Assembly (NCBI GenBank): GCA_963693365.1
Contig: CAVNZM010000013.1
Location: 372,001 to 436,000 of the forward strand
Length of the DNA stretch: 64,000 nt
Source of the DNA: Amoebidium appalachense
Taxonomy: Eukaryota > Ichthyosporea
Direction of reading: 5' to 3'
Below the pieces are notes generated by a model. It saw only the letters and a list, made by a program, of their open reading frames with translations, had not been told where the DNA came from and ran no database searches. Position numbers and translations under genes: made by a program. Shown piece by piece: positions 17,200 to 63,769 of this stretch (position 1 is its first letter; each line of letters starts with the position of its first letter).

Positions 17200-18210
17200 G
17201 TTTGTGTTGTTTACAATAGCGATGGCAGCTGGGTGTTCTTATTCAGGGTGTGTTGTGTAAAAGAGTGCATGAGTTGGCCTATGGAAACCAGAACAAAGTG
17301 TCAAGGCCTTTGGGCCGAATCAAAAAATCCCGTACCAGGGAACAAAAGCTACCAAAACTAACAGATTAGGCAAGCGTTGTGTCGTGTATAGGTAGAACTG
17401 AAACGTGAACACGCCTAATTTTTGTCCATTTCCCACTATCATGTTCCTGGGCCGCACTTGAAGCGCACTCCGGACAAAGAAGGATTCCGAATCACATGAG
17501 CATTTCGAATCACAACTCTCTACCCGATCGAATGTAATGACCCGGTTTTTATTGCGAACCCAGCAAAACTATAAAATATATACATAGGCCAAACGAGCTA
17601 AGAAAATTTAACCAAAAGTTCACTATAATTTGGTGTTTTATTGGCTTCAAAACTATTCAAAAACGTGTTTCAGAGGACCTACAGAGCTTCCTTAGTTAGG
17701 CTCAGAGTTCGATGTAATGTGATCAATTGTCCGAATCGGTTCGCATTGGTTTGAACCGCTCGAGGTGTAACCGATGGCGGCACATTCAAAAATTTGGAGC
17801 CACCCAACAAGCCACCTGTAATACGCGCCCTCTGAACAGACGGGCCCGTGCCCGTACGGTCTGTCTGTCACCGTGCAGGCACATTCAGGAAGTTAGGTCT
17901 ATGATAGTGCTTGTGACATGGTTGCACATAGGAAGGGATATTCTCAAGGATTTGTGCCTTTGCCATGCGCGTGCCTAGCCAAGCGAAACTTAAACTATTT
18001 GCCTGCTCGTTTTCCCTGGGGCCCTTTTTTCAGTTTATAGACACACAGACTCAACTCCGAGATTCGTAGCTTGGGTGAGTTTGTAGAACTAGCATCACTA
18101 AGAAAGGGCGTGAAATATGTTGTATATTGTAGATCCAGGAGCTTAGTTATGCTTCTGCTTAATTGTTAATCTGCTTGTCGTTCGACCAAACCAAGCCGTG
18201 TCCGAGGAGA
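17200..18210. promoter_or_regulatory. Divergent intergenic region, FG gene / F-box gene
   Basis: About 1 kb between two start codons. It has no long homopolymers and ordinary composition, so it presumably holds both promoters. No motif was strong enough to call. Confidence 0.5.
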
Positions 18211-19168
18211 ATGGCGACTAAGTTGCTTGTTTTGAAAGATCCAGATCCACTACCTAGTCTTGACATGCTTACAGATGATGAGCTGAGAAGAATTTTCTCT
18301 TATCTAACACTGAAAGATCGTGTTAATCTTTCCCTTGTCTCCCGTCGCTTCTGCTGTTTGACACGGTCTCCGCATGTGGGCCGCATCCCAAAAGTGAACG
18401 TGTGTGTTGTTTTTTTTTGCTTTCCAAGCATCAAGCCAGAAAATAAACGTTTATTTTTTTGTATTGTTTTATGTGACGACACCTGGCTGATGCATGGTGG
18501 CTTTTTCCTTTTGTTGTTGTTGTCTTGAATGCTTACAATTGCTGATCACTCTATTCTCACTGTTCGTGGCATCGCTGTGAATCCTTTGCTTCCCTCCCTT
18601 CCCCAACTTCCAGAACTATATAGCTTTTGGATCATGGTAGTGAGTTCGGCATGATTTTCTTTGCTTTCCTCTACTGCGCTGTATTTTCAGAACCTTGCTC
18701 AGCCACTTGCTATTCCTCGACTTGCACCCACGTTCTAGCTGCTTAGAGATAGAAATAATTCGGTGCTTCCCAACGACCACATAAATTATGTCAAGAGTCT
18801 ACCCTGCGGCAATACCATAAGTTTTTGACACCTTGTCCTTGGTTTCCAGATATGTAATTATGTAGACACGCACATTATCTTGTCAAGTTGTTCTTGTTGA
18901 TTCTTTTGCAATTAATTAAACTTTTGAAGCTTGTTCTCACAAATTGTTAAGTTGTGCAACCTTTATAGAAAGTGATTGAGTTTGCTCAGAAACTTTAGCT
19001 TGGTTTTGCGATAGAGATGAATCAGAGGCTCAGGGTGAATAACAAAAAGTTTAACGTCTGTGGACACAGAGTGAACGGGAGGTGAATAGGGTTGGGAAGG
19101 TGCCAAGATAGTTTTCAAAGATTTTGAGCTAGGCTGTACTGGGAGATTGGGTTTGTTTGCGTTTCTGT

Positions 19169-19199
<31 letters not shown>

Positions 19200-20170
19200 G
19201 TGTGTATGTAGGGCGGGGGGGGGGGGGGGGGGGGGGGGAGTTCTTTGTGCAACAATAGGGAATGACTTGGAACTCTCTAACTAGCTCTTAACTTTGAGAA
19301 TCAACTCGCTAGGCGACTTGACAAGGGGAAACTCATATTAGAAAATTTGCCGGCCTGCGTGACTGTGTATTTAAGGTTGAGAATGGCTCGGTAGGAGAGG
19401 GGAAAAGGTGAGGGAGGGTCGGGGGGAGGGGGGGGGGAGAAGGGGAGCTTATTCGGGGTTTGACCAAGCGAAAAGCCTGATTTCTTGTCAACCATTCCTT
19501 TTCGGTGCTTAATTTGGTTTCGGTTGTGTTTTTCTTATTTGGCTCCTGATATCACCTATGCAGATAATTGGGGAGATTTTCAGGTTCTCTTTGACATTTT
19601 CTTGTCATCGTTTTCTTCTTGTTGCAGGTGTTTCTTGTCTTTTATTGACGCTGGTTTGTGTAACCCACCAGATCACCAATGCCAGAACAGATCTTATTGG
19701 CACGCTCGCAGCGTGGGGCCCAGCCACATCCGAACTTGTCGTTAGCATACACCACCGCTCCCGAGACACTTGGTCGCGCAAATTTGCCTTTTTCGAAGCA
19801 GTCGCAACACAACGATGGAAGGTGAAAACAATAACGCTGGACCTGTGTGACTGCACGGAGACAGACATTTCCTACATTTGGTCCATCCTCCCCTCCGTTT
19901 GCGCAAAATGTAACGCTCTCTCATTGGTCTACCCACTGGAAATTGAACCCCCTCCAGCCCTGCAACTAATCAAAGAGACCATCCAGAAACTTGAGAATAA
20001 TGTCGGTGCGCTGTTGATGACGTCGTTTCCTGATTATGAGGGGTGGGATGAGCGGACACTGTGCAGTGTGGGAGGGGTAGAGGAGATTAGTGTCACCTTC
20101 TGGTTCCCTCGGACTGTTCGGGTAAGTCATCTTTTTCCCCTTGGTTTGTTTGTGGTCAGTGTGCCCCCCT

Positions 20171-20201
<31 letters not shown>

Positions 20202-20247
20202 CTCTCTCTCTCCCCCCTCCCCCCTCCTTCCCCCCCCCCCCCCCCCA

Positions 20248-20278
<31 letters not shown>

Positions 20279-22348
20279 CGAAAAAAAAATCGAATGGCAA
20301 ATGAATAGAACAGATCCCCCCTCCCTCCCTCTCCACCTAGTTCTGTCCCGAAGCACAAACCGTCTCCTAAGTTTGAGGAGTGGGGTTCGAGGGAGGGGAA
20401 GGGGTATGACTGTACAATGACGAAGGGGAAATGAAAAGTGAGAAGGACGATGGTATAGAGCCCCCCCTCCCCTTCCCCCCCCCCCCCCCCACCACCACCA
20501 CCACCACCCCGCCCCTCGGGCCTCCGCGGCCCTTTCCCCTCCAGGTGTATCCGGCCCATAAGACCACCGTCGTTCTCACTTTTCTTTTCCCCCCCGTTGC
20601 TCTCCATTCACTCACCCATACCCCTTCCCCGGCCCTCCCTCCAACCCACCTTCCCATTTGCATTCGCCTCCTGCTGAATACCAACCCCCCCCCCCCCCCC
20701 TGTATTCGCCTCCCTCCCTCCACACAGCCACTGGGTGTCTCTTGCCGCAACCTCCGCCGCCTGACCGTCGGCATCCACACGAACACAGACTTCAGCCCCC
20801 TCTCCACATGTCAACTCTTAACCCACGTCGACATTTCCACATTTTCCCTTAACCCTTACGAACCAGCACACGTCATCGACTTCCCGTTTCTTCCCAACCT
20901 CGCGCACATTCGCAGCGTTCCTTACTTTACCCACCTAAAAGGGCTCGCAAGATCCTCAAAGCTCGTTTCCCTGTGCGTAAACGGCGACTTCTCTTCCTCC
21001 CCTCTCTTTGCGTCAAGTTCGATCGAAGACGCGGACCTGGGGTTTGTCCTACCTCTCGGTTCCCCGTCTGAAATAAACGTAAATTTCATCTCCCAGTGCA
21101 CAAAACTGAAAAAGTTGAAAATCGTAAACGGACTCAACGTGAAACCCTCGTTCTCCTCCCTCGAACTTCACCACTTCCCACATCTCACCGACCTTTTCCT
21201 TTGCGGTTATCGCGTCGGCGACATGTCTCACCTCGCCCACCCATCCGTTTGCCCGCGCCTTTCCAAACTCTCCATTTTCGCAAATTCTTTCGAAGACCCA
21301 ACTACCTTACCCGCTCTCCTTTCTAGAAGTAGCCTTCAGAAAGTTTCTGTGATGGGGTATACGGGAGTTCCGGATGTGCCGTTGGGCGGTCGTGTGGATG
21401 TTGACTTGTGTTTGGTGTCTTCTTGTGGGGTGAAGGCACGAAGTCTCACACTGCAGTCTATTGTGAATGTTCGCTCCCTTGGCGAGCCGGGAAAAGAAGG
21501 TTAGTTAACCCCCCTCCCCCCCCCCCCCCCCCCCCCCCCCCTGCCCCCCCTCTCCCCCTTCCAACACACACACACACGCGCCCCACCCCCCCCCCTCCGC
21601 CCCCTACACACAAGGCACGAAGCCTTACGCTGCAGTGTGTTATGAATGTTTGCTTGCTTGGCGAGTTGGGAAAATCAGGTTATTGGACAATCCCCCTCCC
21701 CCTCCCCTCACTCTCCCCCTCCCCTCCCCCCACCCACCCACCCACCCATATACACACGCTGAAAAGTGCACACACACACACACACACACACATTGCCCAT
21801 GCGCATGTACAAATGCACAAATGCACACGTGCGCGCACACACACAATCACAACCACACACCACGCCATCCTGTGCTCTCCCTTCTGCCCCTTCTCTCTCC
21901 CCTGCGGCATTGTTCCCCCCCCCCCCCACACACACACACAAACAGACCCACCCACCCATATACACACACTGAAAAGTGCGCACAAACACACACACATGCA
22001 CATGCACATGCGCATGCACAAATGCACAAATGCACGCACACAATCACAAACACACACCACACCATCCTGCGCTCTCCCTCCCCTCCCTCCCTCCCCTCCC
22101 CCCTGCAGCCATTGGCCCCCCTCCCCCCGCCCCTTCTCCCCCACCCCCCACCCCCCGCCCCTCCCCTCAATCTCTGTGCCTCCCCAGCACCCCCCTCACG
22201 GTGCCTTCTTCGAAGTGTGTGTGCTTGCAAACTGGTGTGGACGTTTGCCGGCACACGTTCATGTCCCCTGATGTTGCCACCTTCAGCAGCGTTTGATTTG
22301 TATTTGCATGTTCAAACCTTTTTTTTTTTTTAATCTATCAACCCTTCC

Positions 22349-22383
<35 letters not shown>

Positions 22384-23617
22384 CCCTGTCTCCCTCTCCC
22401 CCGGGGGCCCTCACCCTCCGTTGTGGATGCCCAGAGGTATAATTAATACCATGCATGCATGTGCACGGCTTGCACACATATTCATATTATTAATAAAACA
22501 TAGATACACGTACGTCCAGCACAAATCATATCTCATTACTACACATATTTTCTTCCGTATGTATACCTAAACTACATTACTTCTACTATGTTACTGTGTG
22601 CAGATACATCTACTGTTTTGCACATATAAGTTATACTATGCATATACATATACGGCTGGCACATACACACTTACTATACATATACATATCCGTCACATAT
22701 ACATATCCGTCGAATACACATATAGTCTGTATGCAGCGGGACCGAATTCGAAGTGGGTGGGTGTGGATGGGGGAAGCCCTCTGGAGTTAAAACGGGTCGG
22801 GTTGGGGAGAAGAAAACCACAAGGCTCGGGCCGGTTGGGGGGGGGGGGGGGAGGAGGGGGAGGGAGGGGGGTTCTGTTCACTGTTTGGGTCAGAAGGACA
22901 ACTATATCGTTGTTTAGTCGCCCTTGCTCCTGCCCTAACGTCCTCCCTTCCCCCCCCCTTTCTGTCCCCCCCAACCACCACCATCACCATTAAACCGGCA
23001 CACACGACCTCCCGGAATCACACACTCGCACACACGGCACACAGCGCAGCGCACACATGCACACACATACCCACCGGCGCACCGGCACACACTGCCAGGC
23101 AACATGCGCACCCGCGCACACCCACATACGCACATACACACACACCTCCCCCTTCCCCTTCTCCCCCAAACCCTCCCCCCCCCCCCCCCCCCCTCCCCTC
23201 CCTTCCACAGGACTCGGTGAGATGCTTGCTCTCCAAATATGCTTCGCCCCCATCCTCGTCGACATCCGCGCCGTTATCGGATCCCCGTCCCTCACCGCCG
23301 TATGTCTTCACAGTTGTTCCCTTCTCTCCGACATATCCCCACTCACACACTGCCCAAACCTTCGTTTTCTCGCCATTGCAGGCCTACCCGCGCTTAAAAC
23401 CATCGAACCTCTACCCGAAGTCCAAAAGTTGACCCATTTGTACCTCGGTAGAAGGAACGGGGTGAGAGACTTCGAACCCCTTCTTCGTTGCTCAAAACTG
23501 AAGGTGTGTAAAGCGTCACGTGATGGGTTGACGGAAAAGGAAAAGGGGGAACTGGGGGAAGCAATGGTGCTGATGCGTGAGTTCTGGGGGGTGCAGGCAA
23601 GTTTGTGGCTCGAGTGA
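18211..23617 (+). CDS. F-box protein with leucine-rich repeat-like C-terminus
   Basis: Proposed exons: 18211-18393 (or 18375, an alternative donor in the same phase), 19672-20121, 20728-21499 and 23211-23617. Sum with the longer exon 1 is 1812 nt (603 aa, stop TGA). Residues about 12-50 are a clear F-box (LTDDELRRIFSYLTLKDRVN, LSLVSRRFCCLT), the Skp1-binding part of SCF ubiquitin ligases. The rest has repeated leucine-rich strands such as LKKLKIVNGL, LTDLFLCGY, LSKLSIF and LRFLAIAGLPAL, which suggests an LRR substrate-recognition domain of FBXL type. The intron 1 acceptor is chosen because it restores phase 0. An upstream in-frame start at 18163 is possible, but ATG at 18211 fits the F-box spacing. 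The substrate is unknown. Confidence 0.8.
19140..19240 (+). repeat. (GT)n and G run in F-box gene intron 1
   Basis: About 30 bp of GT and a G run of about 24. Confidence 0.8.
20165..20275 (+). repeat. C run, AC array, C run and A run
   Basis: Mixed simple sequence inside intron 2 of the F-box gene, ending in about 29 A. Confidence 0.8.
21613..21681 (+). repeat. Copy of the 3' end of F-box gene exon 3
   Basis: AGGCACGAAGCCTTACGCTG through GGCGAGTTGGGAAAATCAG/GT repeats the last about 66 nt of exon 3 (21434-21499) plus the donor, about 110 bp downstream. The reading frame and phase 1 donor are preserved, encoding a near-copy of KARSLTLQ...GELGKSG. It could serve as an alternative donor or exon. 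Confidence 0.85.
21700..22110 (+). repeat. AC-rich tandem repeat in F-box gene intron 3
   Basis: Two copies of a roughly 200-bp unit, each running from the ACCCACCCATATACACAC and TGAAAAGTGC segment through AC arrays to ACACCA-CATCCTG-GCTCTCCCT. C runs follow at 22340-22380. Confidence 0.7.
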
Positions 23618-24117
23618 TATCGAGCATCGTCACGGTATGTTGACGTGGGGAAGGGGGGGGGGGGGGGGGGGGGGGGGGGAGGAGGATTGGGTGGGGGGGG
23701 GGGTGGCTGGGGGAAGGGGGGGGGGGAGGGGGGGGGGGGGGGGGAGGAGGGGGGGAACCGAGCAAATGTAATGTGGGGTGTGGGCGAAGGTCGTAAGCAA
23801 AGAATGAAGGATGTGGTTTGAAATTGAATATGTTTTCGGGTAAGGCTTCGGTGTTGTTCATCAAGTGTCTGGTGCGTGTGGTGTGAGTACGCATGCAGAG
23901 ATTGCCGGCACACAGATACACACGCACAGCAAACACACACACCACACGCGCGCGCGCGCGCGCGCACACACACACACACTACCAGGTTTGTCGACTCCCA
24001 CACTGGCACACACCCTTTTTCTCGTTTTACACATATTCCCTGCATCAGGTTTCTTTATGGTGTGGTTAAAGTGGCCCTCTGTTGAATTCACAGATATCCT
24101 TTTATGGCTGGCCGCCG

Positions 24118-24148
<31 letters not shown>

Positions 24149-24699
24149 ACGGGGGGGGCTGGGTGGGTGGGTGGGGTGGGGGTGGGGTTTTTTGGTGAAT
24201 TTACAAATGAATGTCCTATGTTAGAGATTATGAATGGATTGCGGTAGGGCCATACCAACATGAAACAAAAATATTGTACGTGTAGATTTGGGACGTGTAC
24301 CGTTGCCGTTGCCGTGCAACGTTAATTAACTTGGAACCCCTTGTAAACCCAAAAGCAAAAAGAAGTGGCTAACATTTGTGCTATATGTGATCATGAACGT
24401 GTGTGCATACACGAGACAACACGGCGCACATACCCACACAAATGCACAATGCACACACATGGATACAAACACTTACTATAACATACACAAAAGAACTCGT
24501 CGTGCGGTGTGTGGTTTTATTCATGTAAGGACATACAATAACATGCCAACAGTGTTAAAGTCATGAGTGAAAAAATGTTACGCCCTTGCACCATGGCCAG
24601 CCATGAATACGTTGGGTTAGCCAAACGGAACACAGCATGTGTGTGTGTATACGGCATTCAGATAAACCTCGTGCATATAATTAGTTACTTGCTCTTACC

Positions 24700-24741
24700 A
24701 AGGCCTCCTATATACCAACCAGTTGGAATATAGAGGGCCTT
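24700..24741. repeat. Compact near-perfect hairpin
   Basis: Arms AAGGCCTCCTATATACCAAC (24700-24719) and GTTGGAATATAGAGGGCCTT (24722-24741) pair at 17 of 20 positions around a 2-nt loop. Confidence 0.75.
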
Positions 24742-25428
24742 GCTTTCTTCCCAATCATACACAAACTTTGGGCCACATACATACATGTCAATGCAGTTTC
24801 ACATGAACATATATATATATATCCATGCACATAAACACAAACCATACACAAATATACACAAAGTTCGAGAGAGAAATGACGCGACACGTAAATCCAACAC
24901 TTGTTCTTCTTTAGCCCTAAGAAGGGGTCCCAAAATCCGCTGCCGCAATTCAAAAATAATAAAATTTAAAAAACAGCATGATAAAACTTGCATAAAAAGC
25001 ATTACAGTATGTCCTACCACTACACAGACGTTACATAGGTGCTTTCCCTTCAAACCACCCTTTCACCGCAGCAGCCAGTCATGCCTCTGCTTCTTGCTCT
25101 AAAAACTTAAAACGAAATTCCGTTAATTTTTGCACAAATTTCAAACCCTGGCGGCTAAATCACCCTTTGCCACATCCACGGAGCTCTATTTTTCTTTAAA
25201 GTCTCCCTCAGAGACCGGGCTGCCGACTAAGTGACTTCCGCACAACTACTTGCTCAGATTTCCATTTTCCCATTCTCGAATATTCTCCCGAAATCCTTTC
25301 ACATCACCAGGTAAAAGCATATTCTGCACACACACCGTCCCATATCTCACCCCTCCGGTTTCCACAATTCGAAATTCCCATCCACTTACACCGGATTCCC
25401 ATTTGTTCTCCCCGAATATCACTCCTAT

Positions 25429-25429
<1 letters not shown>

Positions 25430-25472
<43 letters not shown>
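25430..25472 (+). repeat. 43-base poly-C run
   Basis: Uninterrupted C run followed by a short AC array, about 80 bp beyond the ZnT stop codon. Confidence 0.9.
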
Positions 25473-25549
25473 ACACACACACACCCAATCAAAAGTTCCG
25501 TAAATTCGGTAAACTTCCGTCAAATTCCCGTTTTTTTCTTCCCCAGGAA

Positions 25550-33396
<7,847 letters not shown>

Positions 33397-36153
33397 GTTT
33401 CCTACCTCTACTCGGCACCTCGTGCCTTAACAAATCGAACAGGATTATAGAGGAAGAAAGAAGGAAGCCTACTGATTGCTCCTGTCCGTTGGTGAGAGGA
33501 ACTAACGCGTACACTCTGCTTTCCTTAATGATTGCACAGAGCACATGTAGCTCTGCAGCAGCTGTTAAGTATTGCGCGAGCCCAGGAACTGAGTATCCCG
33601 GGATGAATGCGTGAGAAGTCGATGTTAATAATGTGACAGAGGCGACAGACGAGTGGAAGTTGCTCTTAGCCCAAATTAGTCAGACAAACTAAGAGAAAGA
33701 GAGTGAGAGAAAGGACTTTAGTGCGCCTTTATACGCCCACAGCTTTGCGCTGATAAACGGAGAACAGGTGAAAACGAAAAGAACACACACACCCGGTCAC
33801 AGCATGAAAACTGATGGCGTCATTCTGCAAACTTCTAACCACGTTCCATTGGTCAAAACCGTCTTCGGACGAAAGCCAATCAAATCATCCGCAGGTCATA
33901 AAGCAGTCGTCTCCCTAGATCCAAGAGCCACCAATACATTTTCAAAAATGGATAATCATTGAGTCAGTAATTTAGCTGGGCTGCTGTCGGTACTGTAGGT
34001 TTTTGGATAAGGTAGTTGTTTCATGGGAAATATATTTAGAGTGAATATGTGGGTCCACTAACACTATATGTTTTTAGTTCTGCCTCACTCTGTAAGCCTG
34101 CAGATATCAATCGCGTGTGGCACGCCGCGTAGGGTCACGGTTGGATAGGAGGCCCTTGAAAACAATTTTTTTTAACGATCGGATTAGCTTATTTTAGTTA
34201 TAATGAAAAATATAAGGCTAAATATCACGCAACGAAATTCGTGGAATGCGCTGGGCACCAAGAGTTACGTAACCCCGAACCTGAGTCACCGTTCAGTGCC
34301 CCGAGCAGCGCGTAGGCGGCGTACGCATCAAGTTCTCGGTGGAGGATTCCCGTCCACTGCAAGCTACGAAAGGGTAGCCCTACGTGATCATGAGTCGATT
34401 TCTTCTCCCTTTGTCCAGGTGTCAGGGTGTCTACCGGAAGGCCCTGTGCTCTTTTCTCATATGCAGTTGACTGTTTTAGGGTGCAAAGACAGCATTCTGC
34501 GTCTGTGGACGTCTATATATGAAATGTTCAAGTTGTCTTAGACTACAGTGTTGTCAACTTGTCGCACCTTTCCATTGGCTACGCAGGCATCACGCGCACC
34601 GTCGGAGGATTCAAAACATTATGGGGTGCTCTCCACTCCCCACCGCTCGGATCCGTTGCCCCTCCCCCGCCTTTCCCACCCCGCCCTCCTCTCCCACACC
34701 AGCCACCCCCCCTCCCCCTTCCCCCCCCTTCCCCCCACACATGTACACACACGTGTACACCCCCCTCCCCCGCCTTGCCCCCATCCACCCTGCAGCTTCA
34801 TCCTTGCCCGTCCCCTTCCCCCTCCCCCCTCCCCCTCCCCCCTCCCCTGCCTCCCCCTACCCCCCTCCCCCCACGGGCACGCCCTCCCCCCTCCCCCCCA
34901 CCCCACCCAACCCACCCACCCACCCCCTCTGGCCATCTCTCCCAAGGCCTCCTAAGTAGCACTCCTATTTAGGAGGCCTTGATATTAATATCTGCGTGAA
35001 TCACCAAGCTGACGCTGTGATGATATACGGTGCGTGGGTGTACGGAAATGGTGGTGTTTTTCTCGAACTCCTGTGCCATCTATGTTCGAAATTCTATTCG
35101 TAGGTGCACGTGGCGCATGTACATGTGCAGCCTGGACGCGTGACCCACCCACGCCATCACGCCCGTACAAATGCCTATATCGATATCCGATCTCAGGTCT
35201 GCTATTTAGATACTGGAGGCTGTTGTGTGGCAGTGAAACCGAAACCGGCCCACAGTATTTATTATGTTTCTTGTGTCGTAATTTAAAATACACATATCCT
35301 TATGAGAGCCTGCGAGCTCAGTTGTCGGGACATTACATATGAATATTGCTTCAAGTTTGCTTGACATGTTTTTGTTCTTGTCATGTCAATCGTCCCCAAA
35401 GTCTGCCCCGGGCCCTCGTGTACCTCCAACACAGTGGGGGCAAATAATCTTTGGGGAATGGAGAGGGAGGGGACCGAGCCTACACTACCTAGGGAGGGGA
35501 CCGAGCCTACACTGCCTATAGCTAGTCTAGTACCGCGCCAGCATCGACTTCTTACATTTCTGACACAGATAGGCAAAAATTGGAGGCCAAATGCTAGTAG
35601 CCTACTCATTAAACCAGTGTAACAGCTTTTCGTTGCCAAGGCCTTCGATTTTGCCTCTACCTTGCCCTGCTTCGAAATCTGAACGTTCACCCTGAACATC
35701 ATTATGCTGAAAAGCATAGGTAGAAAAGTACTGAGTTTATCCGCACAGTGAAATTTAAAAATTCATAAACAAAAAGGTGGATCTGTCTAATGGTAGATGC
35801 AAGTAGCGGCAGGCAACTGGCACACTGTGTTCCATAAAACGTCTCAAAACCAACCGGCAACAATCAAATCTCTTTAGGCTCGGACCCACACTTACACACA
35901 TGAACACAGTGAGTCAGACACACACACACACATCCCTTATCCACCCCCACCACTCCTGAGCTGCGCAGGATTCCCCTTGGACAAACTGGCTGAATCGAGG
36001 GCCTGAATTTTTCTTCTTGCATGTGTTCTCTCTGCTAGGTCAACACGCACAAAAAAAAGCCTGACAAAAAGAAACTCCGAAAACAACTTTACAGAAATCA
36101 TCAGTCTCTAAATACAAAGCTGGGCCTGTGTGCCGCACACACCCGTTGTCAAA
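33397..36153. promoter_or_regulatory. Divergent intergenic region, ZnT / WSC genes
   Basis: 2.7 kb between two start codons. It contains inverted and direct CCAAT motifs (near 33846 and 33873) upstream of ZnT, a C-rich simple-sequence block (34660-34940), a perfect hairpin (34944-34980) and a 26-bp two-copy tandem repeat (35463-35515). Open frames at 34203-34541 and 35034-35342 are unremarkable and I do not call them genes. Confidence 0.5.
34944..34980. repeat. Perfect 12-bp inverted repeat
   Basis: AAGGCCTCCTAA (34944-34955), a 13-nt loop, then TTAGGAGGCCTT (34969-34980). It shares AAGGCCTCCTA with the hairpin at 24700. Confidence 0.85.
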
Positions 36154-47039
<10,886 letters not shown>

Positions 47040-47546
47040 GTGCATTTACTTACCTGTACAGAAATGTGTGTGCACGTGTGTGCGTGTAGATGGGGGTTAA
47101 GGGGGGAAGAAGGGGTTAAGTTTTTGCTTGGGGTTGAGGCTATTTTACTTTTATTTTCATTATCATTATATTTTTTTTGAGGGGCGGGGAGGGGGCGGGG
47201 GTGGGGGAGAAGGGAGGTGCCTCATGCATTTGGTTTGGGTTTAAAGGGGCATAATTTTTGTAGTTCCACGAACTTGAGTGCGCTTTCGGTTTAGTTGCAG
47301 GGGCAGCGACCGGGAGAAGGGGGGGGAGGGGGGGGAGGGGGGTAAGGGGGCATGATCTTCATGATAATCTGGTTGCGCATTATCTCAGTATTTACACTGA
47401 GTACCTTTGTGACATTGTGATTGGTTCCCCGCCATTCAATTTGCGAATTTTCCTTTCCTTTAGTTACCCCTTTTAATGATTGGTTTGTATGTTTGGTGTC
47501 GGATGCTGGACATCCTAGGGGGGGCAAAACTTCATAAGTTCATGGT

Positions 47547-47552
47547 AATAAA
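47547..47552 (+). terminator. Candidate polyadenylation signal of WSC gene
   Basis: AATAAA about 510 bp after the stop codon. Confidence 0.3.
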
Positions 47553-47671
47553 AAAGTAACGCTATCACCGATATTGGGCGTTCTTTCTGCGGCGAGTCCC
47601 CCCCCCCCCCCCTGCATTTTTTTTCCCGAAAGCCCACGGGAAGGAGAGAGAGTGTGTGTGTGCACGTGTGT

Positions 47672-47702
<31 letters not shown>

Positions 47703-48128
47703 GGGGGGGGGAGGGGGCTTGGTTGGTTAGATATCACTGATCATAAAGGAAACACAGTGCAACTGCGCTAGACGTATCTGAAAAAAAGTGGGGGCTTTGA
47801 ACCAGCATTATCCGGGTGTTTTAAATAATTATTTATATACTATAATAGGTATATTTTAAATAACTCCCGACGACTGTGCTTGTACTACATATTGTTCACA
47901 ACGGTGTAGGTACATGCTATAGTGTTTTGACTTGTAAAAGAGTCTATAAAGTTTTAGTATTCAACTGCATTATATGGTCGGTTACTTGCCTGAGTCCCTC
48001 CCCCCCCCCCCCTCCCCTCCCCCATACAGTCGGTTACTTTGCCTGACCCCCCCCCCCCCCCCCCCCCCCCCCCGCCCCCGCCCGCCTGCCCTGGGATGCA
48101 AGGATGGCTGAGCATTCTCTAAGTTTCC

Positions 48129-48374
48129 TTAACCTCTTCGGGGCGGCTTTAATTGATTTGGCCGGCAGCCGGCCAGCTCTAAACAACCCTATTTCGGCTC
48201 AAAATCGATAGGAAGAGCTCGGATAAATTGTAAATATCGACACGCACATGTCATCCCTACATACGTTTTCAAAGTTGGTTTGGGGGAAAATATCATTATT
48301 TCGTATACTTTTGTATAAGTTTCTGTGTTTCTGAAGTGACTATCGAGGGAAATTTGCCGGTATGAACATGTTGA
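48129..48374 (+). mobile_element. TTAA-bounded inverted-repeat element, copy 1
   Basis: It starts TTAACCTCTTCGGGGCGG, carries the internal palindrome GGCCGGCAGCCGGCC, and ends GCCGGTATGAACATGTTGA. The last bases are mutated from the AACAGGTTAA of copy 2. About 246 bp, no coding capacity. The TTAA target and CCT-starting ends suggest a piggyBac-type MITE. Confidence 0.7.
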
Positions 48375-48732
48375 TTATCATCGTGTCTGGAAAGTATTTT
48401 ATTCCTTTTGTAACACACGTGTGTCAATAGCACATAAACATGTTTTGGTGGCCGCCACCTCTCAGACTTCATTCTTACAGATTATATTAATAGATTTCGA
48501 TTTCTCGTTTCATTTTCATCGCATTCAGGTCACTATCTTACACGGATGGGTTGGGTTATAGCATAGCAAGCCCTTTCATTTGTTAACATTCTTTTTTTTT
48601 TACCAAGGAAAAAGCCTATATTCATATCGTAAATAAAACGTAACCTAGCTTATCAACGACAGTAGCCCCCCTCCTAATCCCCCCCCCCCCCCCTCCCCCC
48701 TCTCCCCCTTCTCCCCCCCACCTCTTCCCGCA

Positions 48733-48868
<136 letters not shown>

Positions 48869-49026
48869 CTAGAAAAAATCTATCACAAAGATAGAGAATG
48901 GCCAAATAGAGGACCATATGACGATAGGTGTATGTTGAGTTCTTTCAGGCGATCGGTAGTGTAAAACATGAAAAGGTTTTTACACCCTAAAGGGTTCAAA
49001 TTGTTATGCCAGTAACCATGTGTCCT

Positions 49027-49064
<38 letters not shown>

Positions 49065-49173
49065 CTCCCCGGCCCCACCCCTTCCCCTCCTGCCGCCCTG
49101 CAACGTGGAGAGGCCACCTTTTCGTTTGAAAAAATCAGAAAAAATAAAAAGGTTCAAAGAAAAAACATTAGGC

Positions 49174-63769
<14,596 letters not shown>

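Larger units (their letters stand above)
23618..25549. other. Convergent intergenic region
   Basis: The F-box gene (+) and the ZnT gene (-) end here. It holds G runs (23650-23755), a GC/AC array (23946-23980), an A run (24120-24146), unique AT-rich sequence, a hairpin (24700-24741) and a 43-C run (25430-25472). No exon was recognised. Confidence 0.6.

Noticed and set aside
22190-22294. Possible extra F-box gene exon
   Set aside because: Short open stretch between AC/C-rich repeats. Including it is not needed, since exon 3 joins exon 4 in phase, and no clean donor follows.
34203-34541. ORF of 112 codons starting MKNIRLNITQ
   Set aside because: No family resemblance, no splice support and located in a divergent spacer. 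Chance ORF is the simpler reading, though a small exon cannot be excluded.
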